Assembly: GCA_046299435.1 (NCBI GenBank)
Contig: JBKBIC010000193.1
Coordinates: 1 to 9,199 of the forward strand
Direction: 5' to 3'
Source: M3007 sp046299435
Lineage (GTDB): Bacteria > Bacteroidota > Bacteroidia > Chitinophagales > Saprospiraceae
DNA: 9,199 nucleotides
Shown: piece after piece, positions 1 through 5,730 of the stretch
Layout of the letters: each line of letters begins with the position of its first letter
Numbering within the stretch: position 1 is the first letter of the stretch
The notes under the pieces: generated by a model
The model's database searches: none
Seen by the model: the letters and a program-made list of their open reading frames with translations, nothing else
What the model was told of the DNA's origin: nothing
Position numbers and translations under genes: made by a program

Positions 1-83
1 GAAACTCTGCGCCTGCTCAGCGGAACTCTGCGTGATAGACCGTTACGCAGAGTTGCACAGAGGTCTCGCAGAGTCCCGCAGAG
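1..83. repeat. Cluster of CTCTGCG / CGCAGAG repeat units
   Basis: The non-coding stretch downstream of the minus-strand gene pair contains a short motif in both orientations. AAACTCTGCG lies at 2-11 and AACTCTGCGT at 24-33. The exact reverse complement ACGCAGAGTT lies at 45-54, giving a perfect 10-bp stem around an 11-nt loop. Further CGCAGAG-like units start at 56 (CACAGAG), 67 and 77, spaced about 10-11 bp from the one at 46. Repeats of this general kind are, from memory, frequent between Bacteroidota genes. Their function is not established, and I infer only that this is a non-coding interspersed repeat, possibly a folded 3' end element. The cluster may extend beyond the left edge. Confidence 0.7.
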
Positions 84-100
84 ACTTTCACAAGAGACCC

Positions 101-122
101 AGTAAAACAGCCCGTTTGCGGG
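101..122 (-). terminator. Possible weak intrinsic terminator after the T9SS-sorted propeller gene
   Basis: Immediately after the TGA stop (125-123 on the minus strand) the transcript would read CCCG-CAAA-CGGG, a 4-bp GC stem with a 4-nt loop. It is followed by CTGTTTTACT, a short U-rich stretch. The stem is shorter than in a typical intrinsic terminator. The 10-bp hairpin at 24-54 a little further downstream is an alternative 3' end. Confidence 0.3.
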
Positions 123-1874
123 TCAGTGATGCACCTGAAACACCCGTGCCTGCCGACCGATTTTCAGGCAAAAGATGCCGTCCGGCAAATCCCCGACCGG
201 GATTTCCAGTTGCTCCGTACCCGCCGGGCAGTCGCCCTCGGCCACGCGCCTGCCCACCAAATCGAAGATTTCCCAACGGTCTTTTTCCGAAAACGTGCGC
301 CCGGCTTGGGCGGTCAGCCACTTGGTTGCTGGGTTCGGGAAGACTTGCAGACTGGCGACGGCGGCAGGCTCCTCGTCGTCCAAAATGATGCCCACGCAGG
401 CTGCGTCGTTGTCGTGGTTGGCATCGGGGCGTTGGTTGGGCGCGGAAGTCCAGAAGCAGAATTGGGCGGGGACTTCGGGCTGACCTTGCGCTTGGATGTC
501 TCCGAAATTGAGCCATGTAGTGCCGTCGGGGTCGCGGTAGATTTTTCTGATGGCAGGCGTTTCTGGGCAAATGAAGGCATTGGCGGGTAATTTAAACCGC
601 GTGTTCACTTCAATGTATTCAAGCGGTTCGCTGCCGTTGTGCTCAAGCCTTACCCGAAATCCGCCACCTGAAAGGGTGTAAAACACATTGGGCGGAAGGT
701 TTGATGTGAATTTCTGCGCTTTGACCGGCTTGGTCTGTATGACTTCGGCCACACGGGCATCCAGCATATCAGTCGGTGCGGGCGGGTTCAAGCCCGAAAA
801 TGCGCCAAACCACAGGTTGCGCTTTGATTCGTAAAAAGTTGTGTCGCCCATCCATGCCCGCGCGGATAAATCCCAGCCGGCGAGTGCCACATTGGAATCC
901 CGAACAGCGAGCAATGCCGCATACTGCCACCGATTTCCGACATCAAACGCCCGGAGCAAGTGCCCGTCGAAATCAATTTTATCCAAACGGTTCGCCTCCA
1001 AAGACCCGCTCAACACAAACAAGCCGTCTTTCTGGGCGACCATATCGCGTAGTCTTGGGGCGATGTATGGCAGGAGGCTCGCTTGGTACGCCGTGTCAAT
1101 TTTCACAATCCTGCCATCAGAACCAAACCCCCGCGCAAATACATCGCCGCTGGGCGCAACCACCACATGGTTCGGAATAATGCCATTCGCCACCGCCAAA
1201 TCCACCGTTTTGACCAGCGCGTAGTTGGGTGTGCCTGTCGGGGCGGTGCGCTTCCAAACCTCGAATTTCCCGCTGCGGACGACGACATAATCCTCGGTCT
1301 GTGGCAAGAAAGCCATTTCTGCCGTGTTGGCACCGGGCAAAGGGACACGCCACATCTCATCGCCAGTCGCTGCGTTTATCTTGACAATGTAGCCCTGATT
1401 CCTGCCAATGAGGTGCCCATCCGGTGCCTCGTAAATTTTCTGTGGCAACTGATTTGACCCGAATGGCTCTGTTTTTTGCCACAAAAGGTTGCCGCCGCTG
1501 CCGAATCGCAACAACGTGACCGGTTCGCCGACAACATCGCATTGCCCGCTTTCAAATGAAAAGGCAAAGCCACCGTCGCGCAGGCCCGTGCCACCATACA
1601 AACTGTGCCGTTCTCCGGCTGGAACAGGTGCAACTTGCCGTTTCAAAATTTGGCCTTCGGCATCCAGTATCAGGAAAAACACGGTATCCCGATACACGCT
1701 ACCGGGTCGTGGTTCGCCCCGGCCAACGACCAGCCAGCGATTGCCCGTGAGCGGGGTCAGGATTTCCGGGTCGGTGATGAAACCGAACGAAACCGAATGG
1801 TTGTGCGTCACCTGCCCAAAGGCAGCGACTTGCGCCAAACAGTTGATAATCAGGGAGATGAAGAGATTTTTCAT
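123..1874 (-). CDS. Secreted beta-propeller-like protein with T9SS type A C-terminal sorting domain
   Basis: A 583-residue exported protein. The N-terminus MKNLFISLIINCLAQVAAFG is a signal peptide, with cleavage likely before Q21. Residues about 25-365 look like a PQQ/WD-type beta-propeller. Short units alternate between remarks of the type 'APDGHLIG' and 'IVKINAATGDEMW' (W175), the latter typical of PQQ-like repeats, and a second 'RIVKIDT' unit follows. After about residue 370 there is a beta-sandwich-like region ending in DANHDNDAACVGI. The last 76 residues (about 508-583) are a clear T9SS type A sorting domain: LQVFPNPATKW, then WEIFDLVGRRVAEG, then LPDGIFCLKI. The protein should therefore cross the outer membrane by T9SS and be anchored or released at the surface. 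Its ligand or enzymatic role is unknown. The start is the only ATG in frame before the signal peptide, and no Shine-Dalgarno is present, as usual in this phylum. The gene lies 30 bp downstream of the FG-GAP lipoprotein gene on the same strand, so co-transcription is likely. Confidence 0.9.
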   Translation of the reverse strand: MKNLFISLIINCLAQVAAFGQVTHNHSVSFGFITDPEILTPLTGNRWLVVGRGEPRPGSVYRDTVFFLILDAEGQILKRQVAPVPAGERHSLYGGTGLRDGGFAFSFESGQCDVVGEPVTLLRFGSGGNLLWQKTEPFGSNQLPQKIYEAPDGHLIGRNQGYIVKINAATGDEMWRVPLPGANTAEMAFLPQTEDYVVVRSGKFEVWKRTAPTGTPNYALVKTVDLAVANGIIPNHVVVAPSGDVFARGFGSDGRIVKIDTAYQASLLPYIAPRLRDMVAQKDGLFVLSGSLEANRLDKIDFDGHLLRAFDVGNRWQYAALLAVRDSNVALAGWDLSARAWMGDTTFYESKRNLWFGAFSGLNPPAPTDMLDARVAEVIQTKPVKAQKFTSNLPPNVFYTLSGGGFRVRLEHNGSEPLEYIEVNTRFKLPANAFICPETPAIRKIYRDPDGTTWLNFGDIQAQGQPEVPAQFCFWTSAPNQRPDANHDNDAACVGIILDDEEPAAVASLQVFPNPATKWLTAQAGRTFSEKDRWEIFDLVGRRVAEGDCPAGTEQLEIPVGDLPDGIFCLKIGRQARVFQVHH

Positions 1875-1904
1875 GTGAAATATGAAGTTTGATAGGTTGT
1901 TGGT

Positions 1905-4900
1905 TCAATCAAAAGTAAACACCTGCACCGCGTCGTCGCAATTGCCCACCACCACGCGCCGCCGACCGTCGGCGGTCTTCGTCAAGAGCACGGCATCGCG
2001 GGCCTCTTTGTCGGCCCAAAGGCCCGATTGCTGCGCGGGGACTGCCCGGAAATGCCCGCGCCCGTCGCCCACGAGCAGGCAGCCGTTCGAGGCATCGAGG
2101 CGGAACGTCTCCGGGTCGCGGCCAAAATCGTTGCCCACCGTCAGCAAATCCAACTTGCCATCACCCGTGAAATCGGCGGCCAAGATGCGGCGCACGGGCG
2201 CGAACTGGGTTTCGAGCGGGAGCGAGTGCGCGGCGAACTTGCCGTTGCCCAAGCTTTCAAACCATTGATTGTCAAAGGTTTTGGCATCGAGGCAAAGCCC
2301 CGCGAGGAGTTCTTTTTCCGGGAAAAGGTCGGTGATGGTCGCCGCCGCGTATGGCCCGTGCCGGGGGAATTTCTTTTTGACAAAGCCCGCCATTTGCAGG
2401 CCCAGCACGTCGCGCGGCGCGAGCGGGCGGTACACCTCGCCGTCGGGCACGGCCACGATGGGGTCAATGCTGCCGTTGCCGTCAAAATCTTTGGCAAACA
2501 CCCGCAGCGGCGCGCCCACCGAAGCCCGCAGGCGCGTGTTCTGGCCTTCGTTGCCGACCACGAGGTCGAGGTCGCCGTCGCCGTCCAAGTCGCTGATTTC
2601 GAGGCAGTTCCACCAGCCGGTCGAGTTTTCGAGGCCGCATTGTGCAGTCTCGTTTTTGAACTGTTGGCCGTCCCATTTGAACACCGACACGGCCATCCAC
2701 TCGCCCACGACGACCATTTCGGCACGGCTGTCGCCGTCCAAATCGGCGAATTTCAGGTCAGTGACCATGCCGCATTTTTCAAAATCCGGGGCGGCGGAGG
2801 CGGTCGCGTCCATGAATTTTCCGCCCTCGTTTTTCAGCACCAGACTGCGCGGCGCGAGCGGCCAGCGACCCGGCACCACGCGGCTGCCGACGAACAAATC
2901 GAGGTCGCCGTCGCCGTCGAAATCGTGTGCCCGGACGCAGGCCGCGCTCTCGGTTTCGGCGGGCAAAGCCGCCGCGTCGAGGCTGAAATTGCCCTGCCCG
3001 TCGTTTTTGAAAAGTCGGTCTTGGTACGTTTTTGAGCCGCTGGGCTGCTCGTTGCCGCCGCTGCCGACGTACAAATCCGGGTCGCCGTCGCCGTCGGCAT
3101 CGAAAAAGAGGGCCGCCGCGTCCTCGTGTTCGGCGGTTTTTTCGAGGTCGGGCTGGGCGGTTTTGGCAAACGAGCCGTCCTGTTTTTGCCGAAAAATCGC
3201 CCCGGTCTGCCCAGTCGCGCCGCCGATGAACACATCGTCCAAGCCGTCGCCGTCCGCGTCGCCGACGGCCAAGCACGGGCCGGGCGTGGACAGCCGCTTG
3301 GGCAACAGCCGCTCGCGGTCAAAATCCTCGAACGGGTTTTCGATGTGCCGAAAATCGAGGCCGCTGGCGGCTGTTTTTTCCTCGAAAACGAGGGCTTCGG
3401 GCGGTGCAAGCGGCGGCAATTTTCCGGGCTTGGCATCGGTAATTCTCATCGTAAGTCGCTGATTTGCACGCACATTTTCCAAAATTTGGACGCGCCCGCC
3501 GAGCCATTCCAACTCGATTTTTTCGGCTTTGGCCGCCGCGCCGAGGCCGATTTGCCAGACGGGTTCGCTGGAGGAATAAAAGCCGCGCACGTTCGCCATT
3601 TCGCCCGCGAAGGCCAGTTGACCGTCGGCCCAAACTCGGACTTTCGCGCCGAGTCCCATTGGATTTTGGGCGGGGCCGGCGAGCCGGATTTGTAGCCAAT
3701 GGTTTTGGTTGTGGGTCGTGGCCTTGTTCTCAAAAATCCCGGCGGGCGATTCGAGGTTGTTCGTGATGAGGTCAAGGTCGCCGTCGTTGTCCAAATCGGC
3801 GTAGGCCGCGCCGTTGGAAAAGGATGTTTGGCCGAAGCCCCACGCTTCGGAGACATCCGTAAATTGCAGATAACCAGTGTTTTGGAACAGGTAATTATGC
3901 ACAGGCACGCTCGGCATGAGGTCCGCGTATTTCTCAAAATTGGGGAAACGCTTGTTGCTCACGCCGCCCGTGTGGTTGATGCTGTCGGCGGTGTAGAGGA
4001 AAAAATCCATGTCGTTCAGGTCGCGCTTGATACCGTTCGAGATGAACAGGTCGCAGTGGCCGTCGTGGTCAAAATCGGCGGCGAGCGGCGACCAGCTCCA
4101 GTCGGTGGCGAACATCCCGGCGAGGCAACCGATTTCGGAGAAGGTTGGCAGCCCCCCCTGCCCCCCTGTGAGGGGGAGAGAAACGCTGCTCTGTCCACCG
4201 TCTACCGTCCGCCGTCCGCCGTTGTTCAATTGGAGGGTGTTCCGCATGGCTTGGCGGCCGTAGCCGAGGGCGGCCATTTTTTTGTCGCGTTCGTTGAAGA
4301 TGTTGGCCATCAGGCGTTTGCGGCGCGTCCACGGGTCGGCGAGCATATCGATGGCGACGAGGTCGAGGAGGCCGTCGCGGTTGAGGTCGGCAACGTCCAC
4401 GCCCATCGTTTGGTTGGAAGTGTGGCGGAACATGGCCTCGGCTTGGTCGCTGAAAGTGCGCCCTGCCCCCCCTTGCCCCCCGGTTCGGGGGGAGTTGATG
4501 AGTGCGAAATCGGGCATCAAAAAGTCGTTGCCGATGAACAGGTCGGGGTAGCCGTCCGAGTTGAAATCGGTGGCCGTGACGCTGAGGCCAAAGGCGCGGT
4601 TGTGGATGCCCGCACTTTTCGAGATGTCGGTGAATTTGCCCCCCCCGCCCCCAGAAGGGGGAGCGTCATTTCGATAGAGGCGGTCGCTTTCGTATTCGTT
4701 TCTGGGTGGCTGGTTGCGGGCAGATTTTGCGGTGGCCGAGGGCACGAAATCCAGTTGGCTGATGCTCTTGAAATCAACGGGATGGTTCATCACATAGCAA
4801 TCGAGGTCGCCGTCGAGGTCGTAATCGAAGAAATTGGCGTGCTGCGAAGCGGCGATGTCGTCAAGGCCGTATGCTTTGGCTTGGTCGGTGAATGTGCCGT

Positions 4901-5408
4901 CGTGATTGTTGACCAACAACATATTTCGGCGTTCTTCGAGGGGTTCGAGCCAAGTGCGGCAAACGTAAATGTCCATCCAGCCGTCGGCGTTGATGTCCAC
5001 CGTAGTGGCTCCGGTTTTGAGGCCGCCGTGCTTTGCCACGCCGGATTTTTCGCTGACATCCTCGAATTTCAGCCCACCGAGGTTGCGGTACAGGCGGCAG
5101 CCTTGCAAGCGGTTGGTGAAAAAGATGTCTTGCAGGCCGTCGTTGTCGAAATCGAGCACGGCCACGCCGCCGCCGTTGTAGATGTACGGGTCCATGCTGA
5201 AATTGTAGCGGTAATCTTCCTCGATGGTCGGCACGAAGGTGATGCCCGTGCGTTCGGGCGGGAGCTGCTCGAATTTGCCGGTGGGCGAGGCAGTGTTTTT
5301 GGCAGGCGGCTGGGGGCGGAAAATGTCGAAGGGTTGCTCGCGGCAGGCGGTAAAAAAGGATGCAATCGCAACAAAGCCAACGAAAAAAGAAAGGCGAAAA
5401 AGCGACAT
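1905..5408 (-). CDS. FG-GAP/VCBS repeat lipoprotein with central ASPIC/UnbV domain (CRTAC1-like)
   Basis: A 1167-residue outer-membrane or surface lipoprotein. I chose the ATG at 5408 because MSLFRLSFFVGFVAIASFF followed by TAC (C22) forms a lipoprotein signal peptide. The frame stays open to an ATG at 5471, but that would add 21 non-signal residues. Seven calcium-loop motifs of the type DxDxDGxxD come first (DFDNDGLQD at 86-94; then DINADGWMD, DYDLDGDLD, DFNSDGYPD, DLNRDGLLD, DFDHDGHCD, DLDNDGDLD). An ASPIC/UnbV domain follows at about 568-652 (GLGAKVRVW at 585-593, then GFYSSSEPVWQIGLG and IELEWLGGRVQ). Seven more motifs run from about 717 to 1087 (DADGDGLDD to DFTGDGKLD). This implies two seven-bladed propellers flanking the ASPIC domain. 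Long proteins of this design are common in Bacteroidota, with no well-defined biochemical function. Three G/P-rich loops at residues 249-258, 306-316 and about 396-421 are encoded by palindromic repeats. The gene is probably first in a two-gene operon with the T9SS-sorted gene 30 bp downstream. Confidence 0.92.
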   Translation of the reverse strand: MSLFRLSFFVGFVAIASFFTACREQPFDIFRPQPPAKNTASPTGKFEQLPPERTGITFVPTIEEDYRYNFSMDPYIYNGGGVAVLDFDNDGLQDIFFTNRLQGCRLYRNLGGLKFEDVSEKSGVAKHGGLKTGATTVDINADGWMDIYVCRTWLEPLEERRNMLLVNNHDGTFTDQAKAYGLDDIAASQHANFFDYDLDGDLDCYVMNHPVDFKSISQLDFVPSATAKSARNQPPRNEYESDRLYRNDAPPSGGGGGKFTDISKSAGIHNRAFGLSVTATDFNSDGYPDLFIGNDFLMPDFALINSPRTGGQGGAGRTFSDQAEAMFRHTSNQTMGVDVADLNRDGLLDLVAIDMLADPWTRRKRLMANIFNERDKKMAALGYGRQAMRNTLQLNNGGRRTVDGGQSSVSLPLTGGQGGLPTFSEIGCLAGMFATDWSWSPLAADFDHDGHCDLFISNGIKRDLNDMDFFLYTADSINHTGGVSNKRFPNFEKYADLMPSVPVHNYLFQNTGYLQFTDVSEAWGFGQTSFSNGAAYADLDNDGDLDLITNNLESPAGIFENKATTHNQNHWLQIRLAGPAQNPMGLGAKVRVWADGQLAFAGEMANVRGFYSSSEPVWQIGLGAAAKAEKIELEWLGGRVQILENVRANQRLTMRITDAKPGKLPPLAPPEALVFEEKTAASGLDFRHIENPFEDFDRERLLPKRLSTPGPCLAVGDADGDGLDDVFIGGATGQTGAIFRQKQDGSFAKTAQPDLEKTAEHEDAAALFFDADGDGDPDLYVGSGGNEQPSGSKTYQDRLFKNDGQGNFSLDAAALPAETESAACVRAHDFDGDGDLDLFVGSRVVPGRWPLAPRSLVLKNEGGKFMDATASAAPDFEKCGMVTDLKFADLDGDSRAEMVVVGEWMAVSVFKWDGQQFKNETAQCGLENSTGWWNCLEISDLDGDGDLDLVVGNEGQNTRLRASVGAPLRVFAKDFDGNGSIDPIVAVPDGEVYRPLAPRDVLGLQMAGFVKKKFPRHGPYAAATITDLFPEKELLAGLCLDAKTFDNQWFESLGNGKFAAHSLPLETQFAPVRRILAADFTGDGKLDLLTVGNDFGRDPETFRLDASNGCLLVGDGRGHFRAVPAQQSGLWADKEARDAVLLTKTADGRRRVVVGNCDDAVQVFTFD
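4151..4180. repeat. Palindromic C/G-tract element, copy A (in-frame in the lipoprotein gene)
   Basis: On the plus strand the element is a C7 tract (4152-4158), TG, a C6 tract (4161-4166), TGTG, then AGGGGGAGAG. CCCCCT/AGGGGG form a 6-bp stem around a GTG loop (4162-4176). Read in the gene sense it encodes SLPLTGGQGG (residues 410-419). It falls between the fifth and sixth calcium motifs, in the turn where other blades have N-x-G-x-F. It shares layout with two further copies at 4465-4494 and 4638-4663. Confidence 0.75.
4194..4221. repeat. 7-bp tandem repeat, four units, next to palindromic copy A
   Basis: Four contiguous heptamers TCCACCG, TCTACCG, TCCGCCG and TCCGCCG fill 4194-4221 on the plus strand. 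They encode the GGRRTVDGG stretch (about residues 396-405) of the lipoprotein. Together with palindromic copy A they make a loop of roughly 20 extra residues compared with sister blades. Because 7 is not a multiple of 3, gain or loss of one unit would shift the reading frame. Confidence 0.7.
4465..4494. repeat. Palindromic C/G-tract element, copy B (in-frame in the lipoprotein gene)
   Basis: The plus strand shows a C7 tract (4466-4472), TTG, then CCCCCCG-GTT-CGGGGGG (4476-4492), a perfect 7-bp stem, and a trailing AG. In the gene sense it encodes SPRTGGQGGAG (residues 306-316), sharing TGGQGG with copy A. It sits between the fourth and fifth calcium motifs at the same turn as the other copies. 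Confidence 0.75.
4638..4663. repeat. Palindromic C/G-tract element, copy C (in-frame in the lipoprotein gene)
   Basis: The plus strand shows a C8 tract (4639-4646), G, then CCCCC-AGAA-GGGGG (4648-4661), and a trailing AG. In the gene sense it encodes APPSGGGGGK (residues 249-258), between the third and fourth calcium motifs. It is the shortest of the three copies. The C8/G8 run is the longest G/C homopolymer in the gene. Confidence 0.7.
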
Positions 5409-5425
5409 GGGCGTATGTAGTTTTT

Positions 5426-5461
5426 GGGCAGCGAAACTATGCAAACTCTGCTTGGCTGCCC
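5426..5461 (-). promoter_or_regulatory. Inverted repeat in the leader of the lipoprotein gene
   Basis: GGGCAGC (5426-5432) and GCTGCCC (5455-5461) are exact reverse complements separated by 22 nt. The inner arm ends 17 bp upstream of the lipoprotein ATG. It could fold in the 5' leader or act as an operator. The enclosed bases include the CTCTGC-type units, so the structure may simply be part of that repeat family. Confidence 0.3.
5433..5451. repeat. Two CTCTGC-type repeat units near the lipoprotein start
   Basis: GAAACTATGC (5433-5442) is followed directly by AAACTCTGC (5443-5451). The first differs by one base from GAAACTCTGC at 1-10, and the second matches 2-10 exactly. The roughly 10-bp period is the same as in the cluster at 1-83. 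The units are short, so chance similarity is possible. Confidence 0.4.
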
Positions 5462-5555
5462 GCCGCAGCACGACATTTTAAAGGAATCCCAATTTGACGG
5501 CCATTCAAAAAAATCGCACCGCCGGGCTAAAAAATCGCCCCTTCAGCCCCGGACG

Positions 5556-5587
5556 TTTGCAAAAAAAAAATTACCGCCTCATTTTTG
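5556..5587 (+). promoter_or_regulatory. Candidate Bacteroidota-type promoter for the giant surface-protein gene
   Basis: TTTG at 5556-5559 matches the -33 element. CATTTTTG at 5580-5587 matches the -7 consensus TAnnTTTG except for the first base. The spacer is 20 nt, within the range reported for this phylum. Half of the spacer is an A10 tract (5561-5570). Transcription would start in the mid-5590s, leaving a leader of about 135 nt to the GTG at 5731. The match is short, so confidence is limited. Confidence 0.35.
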
Positions 5588-5730
5588 CATCACTTTTCGA
5601 GCGCATGCTCAATCTTAGAGCCATTCTTGGGTGCTCGTTCTTTTCCCTTTTCTTGAATCTTCCCTTTTGTCGCACCGGTGTATTTCCCCCCGGAGAACAC
5701 AACACTTCATTTTTTAATCAATCTCATCCT

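Larger units (their letters stand above)
5409..5730. other. Divergent intergenic spacer between the lipoprotein and giant surface-protein genes
   Basis: These 322 bp must hold the start signals for both transcription directions. The spacer contains a perfect 7-bp inverted repeat GGGCAGC/GCTGCCC (5426-5432 and 5455-5461). It has two CTCTGC-type repeat units at 5433-5451 and an imperfect inverted repeat CCGGGCT/AGCCCCGG (5522-5528 and 5545-5552). An A10 tract lies at 5561-5570. A pyrimidine-rich stretch follows, with a direct repeat of TTCCCTTTT at 5643-5651 and 5660-5668. I see no convincing gene in it; short open frames here lack coding character. I found no good Bacteroidota-type promoter on the minus strand. 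Confidence 0.75.

Noticed and set aside
2560..3260. Recurrent GTCGCCGTCGCCGTC-like strings resembling a DNA repeat array
   Set aside because: They are the reverse complement of DGDGD codons in the calcium motifs and are irregularly spaced, without CRISPR-like spacers.
2028..3462. Overlapping plus-strand open frames of 335 and 397 codons
   Set aside because: Both lie wholly inside the second propeller of the lipoprotein gene and read as biased shadow sequence (runs of S/P/R or A/V/H).
3699..5420. 573-codon open frame on the plus strand opposite the lipoprotein gene
   Set aside because: Its product is low-complexity V/A/E-rich text (VAVAVEVG and similar), which is the antisense reading of repeated Asp-Gly codons. 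The minus frame shows clear FG-GAP, ASPIC and lipobox features, so this frame is a GC-bias shadow.
5522..5552. Imperfect inverted repeat CCGGGCT/AGCCCCGG as a terminator or riboswitch
   Set aside because: It needs a bulged C, has no U tract in a useful direction, and sits between two divergent starts where no transcript should end. No known riboswitch core was recognised.
5424..5618. 64-codon plus-strand open frame in the divergent spacer
   Set aside because: It starts within the leader of the opposite gene, is basic and low complexity at its end, spans the A10 tract, and has no recognisable features.
5681..5697. C6 run followed by GGAG as a fourth copy of the palindromic element
   Set aside because: It has one C tract and only two G's after it, lacks the second tract and cannot form the stem.
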